DNA of 64,000 bases from positions 2,603,001 through 2,667,000 of the forward strand of contig NZ_CP161920.1 in assembly GCF_040819555.1 (NCBI RefSeq), in the 5' to 3' direction. Each line of letters begins with the position of its first letter. The stretch's first letter is position 1. Under the pieces are notes generated by a model. The model was not told the DNA's origin, made no database searches, and saw only the letters and a program-made list of their open reading frames with translations. The translations under genes and the position numbers were made by a program. Positions 1 through 8,647 of this stretch are shown one piece after another. The stretch is from Nitratireductor sp. GISD-1A_MAKvit (lineage in GTDB: Bacteria > Pseudomonadota > Alphaproteobacteria > Rhizobiales > Rhizobiaceae).

Positions 1-2
1 GC

Positions 3-572
3 TCCATCGCGTTTCTGCGTCCGCTCATCGGTGCGGGCCTTCTGCCCGCCGACCTGCCCGTCACCGTAAACGGTATCTCGGGCTATTCGGGCGGCGGCCG
101 TACCATGATCGAAGACTATGAGGCCAAGGGTGCCGACGCGCCCAAATTCATGCCTTATGGGCTCACACTCAACCACAAGCACCTGCCGGAGCTGCAGACC
201 TATGCGAAGCTTTCCGGTGTGCCGCTGATGCAGCCGGCGGTGGGCAATTTTGCGCAGGGCATGCTGACCGCCCTGCCCCTGCAGCTTGGCCATCTCGAAC
301 GCGTGCCTTCGGGCGCGGAACTCCACGCGGCACTCGTTGATCATTATGGAGCGATCAAGGGTGGTGTGGTGCGGGTTGCCCCGCTCGCCGCCATCGAGCG
401 CACAACCGACATCGACCCCCAGATCCATAACGACACCAACACGATGACGCTGCACGTCTTTGCCAACGACACCCGGGCGCAGGCGCTTCTCGTTGCGGTC
501 TACGACAATCTTGGCAAGGGCGCTTCGGGGGCAGCAGTGCAGAACATGGACCTGATGCTCGAAGGGCTGTGA
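3..572 (+). CDS. argC: N-acetyl-gamma-glutamyl-phosphate reductase, 3' part (ArgC)
   Basis: This is the C-terminal 189 residues of ArgC; the start and the catalytic cysteine lie before the window. The enzyme reduces N-acetylglutamyl phosphate to the semialdehyde with NADPH in cytoplasmic arginine synthesis. The open frame runs from base 3 and carries the family motif SGYSGGGRTMI near residues 27-37, followed by the conserved LNHKHLPEL segment. The spacing from these motifs to the stop fits the short (about 310 aa) ArgC type. The stop at 572 faces the convergent barrel gene, with a 40-base gap. Identity is secure from the motifs; only the missing 5' end limits the call. Confidence 0.93.
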   Translation, partial: SIAFLRPLIGAGLLPADLPVTVNGISGYSGGGRTMIEDYEAKGADAPKFMPYGLTLNHKHLPELQTYAKLSGVPLMQPAVGNFAQGMLTALPLQLGHLERVPSGAELHAALVDHYGAIKGGVVRVAPLAAIERTTDIDPQIHNDTNTMTLHVFANDTRAQALLVAVYDNLGKGASGAAVQNMDLMLEGL

Positions 573-612
573 GCCCGTCTCCCGCAGAGGGATCGGTTCC
601 TTTGCCGCAGGC

Positions 613-1509
613 TCAGAACAGCTCGTTGGACGCAGACCACAGAACGCCGTGACGTTCCTCATCCTTCAGGCTTTGCGAGCCGAACTGGTAGCGCGCGCCC
701 AAAATCACATTGTGCGCGCGCGCTATCTCGCCTGAGGCGCCGCCAAGAGACGCGTGAACGGCGTCATAGCGATACCCGCCGAAGGCCGTGACGGGCGTTT
801 CGGAGAAGCGATAATTTCCCGTTGCGCCAAGCGAATAGACATCGAGATCGGCGGAACCATAGCTTACCCGCTCAAGGCCTGCCGCCAGGTCGAAGCGCAG
901 ATTGTCCGTGGCATAGAACCTGCCGCCTACTCCCACCGAAATCCGATCGGCACGCACACCGGAATAGGAAACCTGTCCAAGACCAACACGGCCATGGATC
1001 GTCACATCATCCAGAAAGACGGCTGCTTCCGCACCTGCGGTCAGGTCCATGGCGTACCGGTCCCCGCCCAGGCGTGAAAGTGCGTTGAACGGGCTTCCCT
1101 CATACCGGTTGACGCCGCCAAAAAGACCAATGGCATAGGCTTCCGGGTCACGTAAGTAACCGTGGACGGCTCCTGTCAAAGCCCGGGCATGCCCGTCGCC
1201 GACATCAGTGCCGCCATAGCCGATGTCGAACTGGATGTTCGCACCGCGTTCCAGGCTGGTGTTCAGGGAGCCGCGCAATGCCCATTCCGAACCATCGACG
1301 CTGGCGCCCAGCGCACTGATTTTGCCATAGCCGAAGCGGGCCTCGGCAAACCCAGAAAGACCATCGTGCAACTCGACCTGATCGGATTGTGGCTGGTCGG
1401 GGCTGTAAAATACAGGTTCTGCAAACAGAACCCGGTCGGCATCGGCGGCGCTCGCAACGCCAGAAACAATTGCGCCAACCAAGCCAAGTGAGATGACCCG
1501 GAAATGCAT
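613..1509 (-). CDS. Putative outer-membrane beta-barrel protein
   Basis: This is a 298-aa secreted protein of unknown exact role. The ATG at 1509 is preferred over upstream in-frame ATGs because GGAGGGG sits 4-5 bases before it and the product then begins with a clean signal peptide (MHFRVISLGLVGAIVSGVASA). The mature part alternates short polar and aromatic strands with many glycines and ends in a run of YRF/YQFGS-like strands, as in outer-membrane barrels that expose an autotransporter- or OmpA-like barrel. No plug, porin-specific motif or enzymatic motif is visible. It lies alone, convergent with argC and downstream of ctaA. The barrel assignment is inferred from composition, not from a family match. 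Confidence 0.6.
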   Translation of the reverse strand: MHFRVISLGLVGAIVSGVASAADADRVLFAEPVFYSPDQPQSDQVELHDGLSGFAEARFGYGKISALGASVDGSEWALRGSLNTSLERGANIQFDIGYGGTDVGDGHARALTGAVHGYLRDPEAYAIGLFGGVNRYEGSPFNALSRLGGDRYAMDLTAGAEAAVFLDDVTIHGRVGLGQVSYSGVRADRISVGVGGRFYATDNLRFDLAAGLERVSYGSADLDVYSLGATGNYRFSETPVTAFGGYRYDAVHASLGGASGEIARAHNVILGARYQFGSQSLKDEERHGVLWSASNELF

Positions 1510-1640
1510 ACACCCCTCCATAACCATAAGTTGCAGAGACCATAATTTCTGCATGGTTAACGGGAGGTAAAACAGCCCTTTGGCCGCCCACACGTTCACA
1601 CCAACGGACAGCGCCGTGCCCTGCTGCTGCAGGCCTTTTT

Positions 1641-2778
1641 CTATGCCCGGCTATACGCCCAGTCATCGTGGTCGCCACCAGCTGATGACGGCAGAGGATA
1701 AGGCCCCTTTGCCGCCCGCCAGTGGGCGCAGGCAAAGAACAGGAGCACAAGTGCCATGCCCTGATGGGTCAGGGCCACGTCTATCGGCACGACCATGATG
1801 AGTGTGGCAATTCCGATGGCGGCCTGGAGAAGGACCAGCACCGAAAAAAGAATGGCGCGGCGCGCATGGGGGCTTTGCGGCTCCCGGCGGATCACGAACA
1901 CCATCTGCCAGAGCGCCAGAAGGAGCAGCGCATATGCTCCGAGCCGGTGTATGAACTGCACCATTTTCGGGTTTTCGAAGAAGTTGACCAGAGCCGGTGT
2001 CTGCGCAAAAAGACCACCTGGCACGAACGCGCCATCCATCAGCGGCCAGGTGTTGTAGGTCATGCCTGCGCGCAGGGCCGGCGACCAGACCACCCAGATA
2101 GATCTGGAACAGAACGGCGATCACCATCCAGCCGGCGAAGCGACGCACGCCCTGATGTGCCGCTCCCGCAGAGTGAGGTGCAAGCCCACGGGCCACAAGC
2201 GCCGTGGCGGCAAAAATCAGGCAGGCGATGGTGAGGTGTGTTGCAAGCCGGTATTGGCTCACGTCAACCCGGTCCACAAGGCCCGAAGCAACCATCCACC
2301 AACCCACGGCGCCCTGCAGACCGCCCAGCGCCAGAATGCCCAAAAGCTTCGGTTTGAGATTGCTTTCCAGCCGCCCCGTCAGCCAGAAAAACGCGAGGGG
2401 CAGCGCAAAGACGAACCCGACACCGCGCGCCAGGAGCCGGTGCGCCCACTCCCACCAGAAGATGGTCTTGAAATCATCAAGGCTCATGCCCTTGTTGATC
2501 TGCTGATATTCCGGGATCTGGCGGTATTTTTCGAGTTCCTCATGCCATTCGGCCTCGCTCAGCGGAGGGATGACACCGTGGATCGGCTTCCACTCGGTGA
2601 TGGAAAGCCCCGATTCCGTCAGTCGGGTCGCCCCGCCGACGATCACGAGGGCAAAAAGAGTCAACAGCACGAAATAGAGCCAGAATCGGACGAGTTTGCG
2701 GTTGTGCAGAAGTATGTCCTGCGAGACCTGCGCACCCGCGGAACTGGAAACGGTCATATCCACAGCGTCAGCCATCAT
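1641..2778 (-). pseudogene. ctaA: Heme A synthase (CtaA/COX15), interrupted by one extra base
   Basis: Heme A synthase oxidises the C8 methyl of heme O to make heme A for cytochrome c oxidase in the inner membrane. The N-terminal part (start near 2778) shows [15 protein letters not shown] and successive membrane helices. Near 2080 the frame breaks. Removing one base from the GGG at 2075-2077 restores the family segment [19 protein letters not shown], and the second frame then continues to 1641 through [11 protein letters not shown] and [13 protein letters not shown]. The repaired product is about 378 aa, a normal length. Because both halves are well conserved, the break may be a sequencing error. 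The gene is divergent from the DUF2842 gene, a common rhizobial arrangement. The start is uncertain (2778, 2775 or 2757), as no strong ribosome-binding site is seen. Confidence 0.88.
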
Positions 2779-2925
2779 TGTTACGGAACCCTGCCAGTAG
2801 GTGGACCAAAGGCCAGGAACTTGCAAGCCGAAGGCCGCCTTGCGCGACAAGCCGTCGCGCAGGGGAAGAACCGCGATTGCATCGTTTGGCCGCGCGCTTT
2901 AAGAAGCGTGCGAAAGGTTTCTTGA

Positions 2926-3141
2926 ATGCCCGTTCGCCTGCGAAAATTCATCGGCATGATCGCGCTTGTCGCGCTGGTTATCGTCTATGCCATTCTCTCC
3001 ACGGCAATCGCCGTGGCGCAGCTGGCCGAGTCCGGCGCGTTTGTGCATCTTGCCTACTTTCTTCTGACGGGCCTTCTGTGGATCGTACCGGCCATGTTCA
3101 TCATTCGCTGGATGATCGGCAAGCCGCAGGATCCCTCCTGA
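2926..3141 (+). CDS. DUF2842 small inner-membrane protein
   Basis: This 71-aa protein has two hydrophobic segments, about residues 8-29 and 40-60, separated by a short loop, and a basic N-terminus (MPVRLRKF). It matches in size and layout the alphaproteobacterial DUF2842 family, whose function is not known. An AAAGG lies about 8 bases before the ATG. It is divergent from ctaA; that linkage is frequent in Rhizobiales and hints at, but does not prove, a membrane or respiratory role. Confidence 0.8.
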   Translation: MPVRLRKFIGMIALVALVIVYAILSTAIAVAQLAESGAFVHLAYFLLTGLLWIVPAMFIIRWMIGKPQDPS

Positions 3142-3182
3142 GCGTCGATCATTCCTTCATTTTTTACCGCTATTGATCAGTT

Positions 3183-4418
3183 ATGGATCGACAGGCGCCG
3201 CCCAATTGGCGGTGTCGTGAGTTGCGGTGGATAATGACATTTGCAAAGCAGCCAGACCCGGCGCCAGGTTCCAGCCATCACCTGCACGACGGCCTCCATG
3301 TCGAGGTGTGTGCGGCCGATGCATCGGCCATAGAGCGCTACCGTTCCGACAGTCTCCACGCCGGGTTCATGCCGGCGCAAAGTCCCGACTGGATTTCCGC
3401 ATGGGCAAGACACATGCGCGAAGCACCGATCATTGCAAGGCTTGCCGACGCCCACGGCCATCTGATGAGTCTGGTGCTGGAGACGGCACGCCAGGGGCCC
3501 TTTGTGACCGCCCGTTTTGTCGGCGACCGCCATGCCAACGGGAATTTCCCCCTGCTTGATCGCCGGGTTCGAGACGGCCTTTCCCCGCAACATCTCGACA
3601 TGCTGCGCGAAGGCATTCGCCGTGTGCGGCCCGACATCGACCTTCTGGCCCTGGAGCGGCAGTTGCGTTGCCTGGGAGACCAGACCAATCCGCTTCTTGC
3701 CTGGCCCCATGGCGACAGTCCCAATGTTTCACTGGCGGTCGATCTGGATGGCGGGTTCGATGCCGTTCTGGCGCGCGCAAGCGGCAAGCGCAAACGCAAG
3801 CAGCACCGCTCTCAGGCACGAAAGCTGGAAGCTGCCGGCGGCTACCGGCGTATCAGGGCGGCAACCCCTGAAGAAGCCGCTTCAATGCTCGACGCTTTTT
3901 TTGAAATGAAAGCGCACCGCTTTGCCAGGATGGGCATTCATGACGTCTTTGCACCGCATCACGTCAGGTCCGCATTTCATGCGCTTTTTGGTGAAGCCAC
4001 CGCCGAGCCTGATCCGAAATTCGTCCTGCACGGTCTGGAGGTCGCAGGAAAACTGCGAGCGATCACCGGCTCCAGCCGCGCAGGCAGCCGCATCATCTGT
4101 GAGTTCAGTTCCATCTCCGACGATGAACTCACGGAGGCCAGCCCCGGCCGTTTCCTCTTCTATCAGAACATTGAGGAGGCCTGCGCAGAAGGCCTGGAGC
4201 TATATGATTTCAGCGTGGGCGATGAATATTACAAACGCCTCTGGTGCGATGTGGAAACGATCCAGTTCGACACATTCGTGCCCATGACGCTGAAGGGTAA
4301 AAGTCTTGCGGGTGCGACCAGCGGGTTTGCCCGCCTCAAGCGGCTCATCAATGGCAGTCCGAGACTGTGGTCGCTGGTCAAGACCGCCCGGCGCAGCACC
4401 TCATGGCTGCGCCGCTGA
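3183..4418 (+). CDS. GNAT acyltransferase, CelD/BcsL-like, of the polysaccharide locus
   Basis: This 411-aa cytoplasmic protein has a C-terminal FemAB/Acetyltransf_6-type GNAT fold like that of CelD/BcsL proteins, which accompany cellulose and other exopolysaccharide genes and probably acylate a sugar or lipid intermediate. Visible marks are the basic stretch GKRKRKQHRSQARKLE near residue 200, the middle segment MLDAFFEMKAHRFARMG, and the C-terminal ELYDFSVGDEYYKRLW, which is typical of the family. An in-frame ATG at 3234 (MTFAKQPD) is an equally plausible start. The gene runs into the convergent co-polymerase gene with only 16 bases between stops, which ties it to the cluster. Substrate is unknown. 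Confidence 0.78.
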   Translation: MDRQAPPNWRCRELRWIMTFAKQPDPAPGSSHHLHDGLHVEVCAADASAIERYRSDSLHAGFMPAQSPDWISAWARHMREAPIIARLADAHGHLMSLVLETARQGPFVTARFVGDRHANGNFPLLDRRVRDGLSPQHLDMLREGIRRVRPDIDLLALERQLRCLGDQTNPLLAWPHGDSPNVSLAVDLDGGFDAVLARASGKRKRKQHRSQARKLEAAGGYRRIRAATPEEAASMLDAFFEMKAHRFARMGIHDVFAPHHVRSAFHALFGEATAEPDPKFVLHGLEVAGKLRAITGSSRAGSRIICEFSSISDDELTEASPGRFLFYQNIEEACAEGLELYDFSVGDEYYKRLWCDVETIQFDTFVPMTLKGKSLAGATSGFARLKRLINGSPRLWSLVKTARRSTSWLRR

Positions 4419-4434
4419 CGGTGTTTCAGGTACC

Positions 4435-6603
4435 CTAGGCCGCATCCCGCCCGGGGGGAGCCGGGGGCATTGTATGCCCTGCAGCCGACACGAGGATGGG
4501 ATCGGCCACACCGGAATCGCGCAGATCGTCAAGTATCTGCGCTGCCAGGTCCACCTCGTCGGGATTGAGCACACTCACCAGAACTTCCGTGCCGCCAGAA
4601 AGCAGGCGCCCGACGGCCTGTGCATCCGTGGGGCCGCACTCGACGACAACGACGTCATAGGCAGCACTTAACGATTCCATGATGATGGGCAGCCGGTCGG
4701 CTGCGCGCATGGCCTTTGCCGGATCCGCCGTTCCCACGGGGATGATGTGGCTCTCGGAGAAAAGGTCCGTATAGATCACATCGCCAAACTGCGCTTCGGA
4801 ACTCAGCAGATTTGTTATGCCGGGATATGCAACGCTCTCCAGCATCGGCAGCGAAGCAGCACCGGACGCAGTGAGATCGAGCAACACCACGCGCAGCCCC
4901 GAGTCAGCCACATCCCGCGCCACCAGCACCGAAGCCGCTGCCCCCTCATCGCCTTCCGGTGAGATGAAAAGCGCGCGCGTGGCGCCGCCGGTGACCAGCC
5001 TTTCGGCGGCCTGTTCGATGCCAACACCGTCAACGCCACCGCGCTGCCAGGGCCATTCCGGCACCCGCGTTTCCTCCCCGGAGGCGTCCGCCGGTTCCAT
5101 CGGATGTTGCGGCAAATGCGGTTCCGGCTCCTGCGTGGCCAGATTCATTGGAGGCTCGGCGCGCGGCATGCGAACCGCACCGGGGACAGGAGCGCTCACC
5201 CGGCCGGTCGGTCGCATGGCACGCCCACTCGCCAGCTCCTGAAGGAGGGTAAAGATCGCCATGACCAGAAGCGATGCCACGAAGGCTGCCACGGTCACGG
5301 GAAGGATTTTGGGAAAATATGGTTCGCTGGGGGTGATTGCGCGCGAAAAGATTCTGACATCAGCCGGTAGGTAGTTGCGATCACTGCGCGAGGCAGCTTC
5401 GCGGTACCGCGTCAGGTAGGATTCCAGAAGTTCGCGCTGAGCAGCCGCTTCCCGCTCGAGTGCCCGCAGTTCCACCTGTTCCTCTTCGGCCATGGCAGAA
5501 TTGGCCTTCAGCCGGTTCAGCTCCGCCGTCAGTTCCTCTTCGCGTCGCTGTGCGGTCGCCGCCTCCGATTCAAAACCAGCCAGAACCTTGTTGGCCTCAC
5601 TTCTGATCTGCGCATCCAGATCGCCGAGCTGCGAGCGCAACGCGCGAATGCGTGGATGATTGTCGAGAAGCGATGTGGACAGATCCGCAATCTGTGCATT
5701 GAGTTCAACCTGCCGTTCCCGCAGGCGCTGAATGAGGGGCGAAGCCATGACTTCCGGCAGGTTCTCGACTGAGGCGCCACGCTCCAGAGCGCTGCGGATG
5801 GAGGCAGCCTGGGCTGCCGCCGCCGACCGGTTTGCGCGCGTGCGCGACAGCTCGCTCGAAATTTCCGCCAATTGCTGTGTGGCAAGCACCGTGTTGTTCT
5901 GCCCGAGGAGCAAGTCGGACTGGCTGCGGTATTCCGCCACCCTGGCTTCGGCCTCCTTCACCCGCTCGCGCAGATCCTTGATTTCCGGCTCAAGCCACTG
6001 GGTCGCACTGGTGTTCGACTGGAGCTTGGCATCGCTCTGCATGGCCACATAGGCGTCGGCCACGGCATTTGGGATTTGAGCCGCAAGCTTGGGATCAGCA
6101 GATGAGAATTCGATCACGATCACCCGGGAATTCTCAACACGATAGACGGACAGACGCTCACGGAACTCGCGAAGAACACGTTCTTCGGCGGTGCCTTCAA
6201 CCGGAGCGCTCTTCAGCCCCGCCATAACCAGAAGCCCCGACAGCAAGGAGCCCTTTTGCCCGGAGAATTCCCCACGGTTTGCGAGATTGAACTCCTCGGC
6301 GACATCGGTGAGAATCTTGGTGGATGTTATCAGCTCAACCTGACTGGCTACTCCCTCCCCATCGAGGATTGGGCGATCGCCACTGTCGAGTCCCTCTGGA
6401 CGGGTGTAGATGGATTCGCGCGTCTCAATGAGAAGCCGGGTCTGGGCACGATATTGCGGCGTCATCATGTAGAGCGCGGCAAACACAAGCCCCGTAATGA
6501 TGAGCGAGGCTATCAGAATCCGGGCCCACTGGCGCCGCATTCCTGCCAGCAGTCGACCAAGGTCGACATCCACATCCCCATGCGCGATCTGATCGCTGTT
6601 CAT
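4435..6603 (-). CDS. Polysaccharide co-polymerase (Wzc/ExoP-like) with degenerate kinase domain
   Basis: This 722-aa inner-membrane protein should control chain length and link polymerisation to export. The N-terminal Wzz domain has one membrane helix at about 27-48. A long coiled coil covers about 190-400, and the second helix lies at about 433-455. The C-terminal domain resembles a BY-kinase/ParA ATPase, but the P-loop position reads SPEGDEGAAAS (about 548-558) with no GKS/T, the next strand reads VVLLDLTASG, and the Walker B region is YDVVVVECGP instead of an IDTPP form. No tyrosine-rich tail is present. It is therefore unlikely to bind ATP normally. The start at 6603 has GGGAG 8 bases upstream. 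It is divergent from the Wza-like gene. Confidence 0.88.
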   Translation of the reverse strand: MNSDQIAHGDVDVDLGRLLAGMRRQWARILIASLIITGLVFAALYMMTPQYRAQTRLLIETRESIYTRPEGLDSGDRPILDGEGVASQVELITSTKILTDVAEEFNLANRGEFSGQKGSLLSGLLVMAGLKSAPVEGTAEERVLREFRERLSVYRVENSRVIVIEFSSADPKLAAQIPNAVADAYVAMQSDAKLQSNTSATQWLEPEIKDLRERVKEAEARVAEYRSQSDLLLGQNNTVLATQQLAEISSELSRTRANRSAAAAQAASIRSALERGASVENLPEVMASPLIQRLRERQVELNAQIADLSTSLLDNHPRIRALRSQLGDLDAQIRSEANKVLAGFESEAATAQRREEELTAELNRLKANSAMAEEEQVELRALEREAAAQRELLESYLTRYREAASRSDRNYLPADVRIFSRAITPSEPYFPKILPVTVAAFVASLLVMAIFTLLQELASGRAMRPTGRVSAPVPGAVRMPRAEPPMNLATQEPEPHLPQHPMEPADASGEETRVPEWPWQRGGVDGVGIEQAAERLVTGGATRALFISPEGDEGAAASVLVARDVADSGLRVVLLDLTASGAASLPMLESVAYPGITNLLSSEAQFGDVIYTDLFSESHIIPVGTADPAKAMRAADRLPIIMESLSAAYDVVVVECGPTDAQAVGRLLSGGTEVLVSVLNPDEVDLAAQILDDLRDSGVADPILVSAAGHTMPPAPPGRDAA

Positions 6604-6660
6604 CAAACTGGCTCCCAATATGCTTGGTGCCAAGGTAAACACGCATAGTAACCAGCCGGT

Positions 6661-6725
6661 TAAAGTGCGCCTGACGGGCGATCCGATGGAACATGCCCGT
6701 TATGCGCGTATAATTGCGCACTTTA
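6661..6725. promoter_or_regulatory. Divergent promoter region with nested inverted repeats
   Basis: A perfect 10-bp inverted repeat, TAAAGTGCGC at 6661-6670 and GCGCACTTTA at 6716-6725, brackets the region between the co-polymerase and Wza-like genes. Inside it a second repeat, TGCGC (6703-6707) and GCGCA (6716-6720), flanks a TATAAT box at 6709-6714. A weak -35 (ATGGAA, 6686-6691) is the best partner found. The layout suggests a regulator acting on the polysaccharide locus, but neither a start site nor the regulator is shown. Confidence 0.5.
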
Positions 6726-6810
6726 CCCGACATTAACCCTAACGGATGGATAAGACCAACAGGTGCCTGCTCTGCGGGTCACAAATGACGTCAGAGGTTT
6801 GCAGTCGGTC

Positions 6811-7374
6811 ATGAAGAAAACAGCCAAACTCTTGCCTGCGCTTGCCGCGCTCGCCCTTGTTGCGGGGTGCTCGGGATACCGGCCCGCCCCTGCAGCTTTC
6901 CACGAGGCGCTGTACCAGCCTTACGTTCTGGATGCCGGCGATACGCTGAGGATCACGGTTTTCGATCAGGACAACCTCACCAACACCTACAGCATCGATC
7001 AGGCAGGCTATATCGCCTTTCCGTTGATCGGCTCCGTTCCGGCCCGCGGAAAGACGTCCAAACAGGTCGAGAAATCCATTGCCACACGGCTGAAACAGGG
7101 CTACCTGCGCGATCCTGACGTTACCGTCGAGATCGACCGGTACAGGCCTGTTTTCGTGATGGGTGAAGTTGGCGCTCCGGGCCAATATTCTTATGTGCCC
7201 GGGATGACGGTGCAGAAGGCCGTCGCGGCTGCCGGTGGGTTCAGCCCACGCGCCAATCAGGGCAATGTCGACATCACCCGAGACATCAACGGCAAGGTCA
7301 TGACAGGCCGGGTTGTCACTTCAGATCCACTGCTTCCAGGTGATACGGTTTATGTCCGTGAACGCCTGTTCTGA
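6811..7374 (+). CDS. Polysaccharide export lipoprotein (Wza-like; UppC-like)
   Basis: This 187-aa outer-membrane export channel protein has a lipoprotein signal: MKKTAKLLPALAALALVAGC with the lipobox cysteine at residue 20. It then carries the poly-export domain (YVLDAGDTLRITVFDQDNL, IAFPLIGSV) and an SLBB-like segment (VFVMGEVGAPGQYSYVPGM). Its small size fits the short rhizobial Wza/ExoF-type proteins. The ATG at 6811 is chosen because the lipoprotein signal begins there. The next gene starts inside it, with a 23-base overlap, so the two should be translated together. It should form the pore for the polymer made by this locus. The link to UppC of the unipolar polysaccharide is inferred from cluster content. 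Confidence 0.88.
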   Translation: MKKTAKLLPALAALALVAGCSGYRPAPAAFHEALYQPYVLDAGDTLRITVFDQDNLTNTYSIDQAGYIAFPLIGSVPARGKTSKQVEKSIATRLKQGYLRDPDVTVEIDRYRPVFVMGEVGAPGQYSYVPGMTVQKAVAAAGGFSPRANQGNVDITRDINGKVMTGRVVTSDPLLPGDTVYVRERLF

Positions 7375-8533
7375 GGCAGGCACGCCAGCCAGGCCGAACG
7401 CCAGGTCATCGAATGCCCCGTTGCGGATCGTTCACTGTTTCCGCTCGCCGGTCGGTGGCATATTTCGCCATGTGCGCGATCTCTGCCAGGCGCAGCAGGC
7501 TGCCGGCCACCAGGTGGGGATCATCTGTGATTCCACCACTGGCGGCGCCTATGAAAACCGCCTCATTGCAGCGCTCGGGCCCCACCTTTCGCTAGGGGTG
7601 CGGCGCACTCCCATGCAGCGCCATATCGGGCTCGGCGACCTGACGGCAGCCGGACGCGCCTGCGCCGCACTGCGCGAAATGCGCCCCGATGTGGTGCATG
7701 GGCACGGTGCCAAGGGCGGGGTATATGCCAGAGTGTTCGGCACGCTGATGCGGCTGTCGGGTCAGAAGCCATCGCGGATCTATTCCCCGCATGGCGGCAG
7801 CCTGCACTACGCCGCTCAGACAATGACGGGTCGGTTCTTTTTCATGATCGAACGTTTCCTCGACCGTCTGAGCGACCATATCCTGTTTGTTTCCGAGTAC
7901 GAACGCAAAACATTCGAGACCAAGGTCGGCGTGCCACACGCGCCCTGCACGCTCGTCTACAATGGCCTGACCGAAGAGGAGTTTCAGCCGGTATCGACCA
8001 CCGGCAATGCCGCCGATTTTCTCTACATCGGGATGATGCGCGACCTGAAGGGGCCGGATCTCTTCATCGATGCCCTCGCAATGGCACAGAAACGGCTGAA
8101 CCGTGAGCTTTCAGCCGTGATGGTGGGGGATGGCGACGACAAGGGGCGCTACATGGCTCAGGCGCTGGAGCTTGGCTTTGGAGAGCGCATCCGCTTTCTG
8201 CCTGCCATGCCAGCCCGCGAAGCCTTCGGCATGGCGCGCTTTATGGTGGTTCCATCGAGAGCAGAGGCCATGCCTTATATCGTTCTTGAAGCGCTTGCTG
8301 CAGGACGCACGCTGATTGCCAGCGCGGTCGGCGGCATTCCCGAGATATTCGGCAACGGTTCCATGGCGCTCACGGCTCCCGACGCCCAGTCGATCGCACA
8401 CAAGATGGTTTTCGCGATGGAAAACCCTGACGCTTTCCATGCGGCGATGCCCACCCTCGAGCAATTGCGCGCACGCTTTGGCGCCGATGTTATGGCGCGG
8501 ACCATCGAGAAGGCCTATCGCTCAAGCCTTTGA
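7352..8533 (+). CDS. Glycosyltransferase family 4
   Basis: This 393-aa GT-B-fold glycosyltransferase probably adds a sugar to the lipid-linked repeat unit at the cytoplasmic face. The N-terminal acceptor half contains GGIFRHVRDLCQAQQAAGH and HGAKGGVYAR. The C-terminal donor half contains FLYIGMMRDLKGPDLFIDAL and the EX7E motif in EAMPYIVLEALAAG, both typical of GT4. The ATG at 7352 overlaps the end of the Wza-like gene by 23 bases and has AGGTGA 8 bases upstream; the longer in-frame start at 7313 lacks such support. It is the only dedicated GT of this type in the locus. Donor and acceptor sugars cannot be read from the sequence. Confidence 0.87.
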   Translation: MSVNACSEAGTPARPNARSSNAPLRIVHCFRSPVGGIFRHVRDLCQAQQAAGHQVGIICDSTTGGAYENRLIAALGPHLSLGVRRTPMQRHIGLGDLTAAGRACAALREMRPDVVHGHGAKGGVYARVFGTLMRLSGQKPSRIYSPHGGSLHYAAQTMTGRFFFMIERFLDRLSDHILFVSEYERKTFETKVGVPHAPCTLVYNGLTEEEFQPVSTTGNAADFLYIGMMRDLKGPDLFIDALAMAQKRLNRELSAVMVGDGDDKGRYMAQALELGFGERIRFLPAMPAREAFGMARFMVVPSRAEAMPYIVLEALAAGRTLIASAVGGIPEIFGNGSMALTAPDAQSIAHKMVFAMENPDAFHAAMPTLEQLRARFGADVMARTIEKAYRSSL

Positions 8534-8647
8534 AAGTAATTCGTTAAGCAAAACCACAGATACCTCCTCACAGAACATTCATGAAAGAAAATCTTATCCG
8601 CCGATATTTATGCTTCACGCATAATATTCAGGGGGTAGTGCCTTTTC

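Noticed and set aside
2062..2925. Plus-strand frame of 287 codons opposite ctaA
   Set aside because: It lies antisense to a conserved gene and its peptide has no family-like features; in GC-rich DNA such frames are common.
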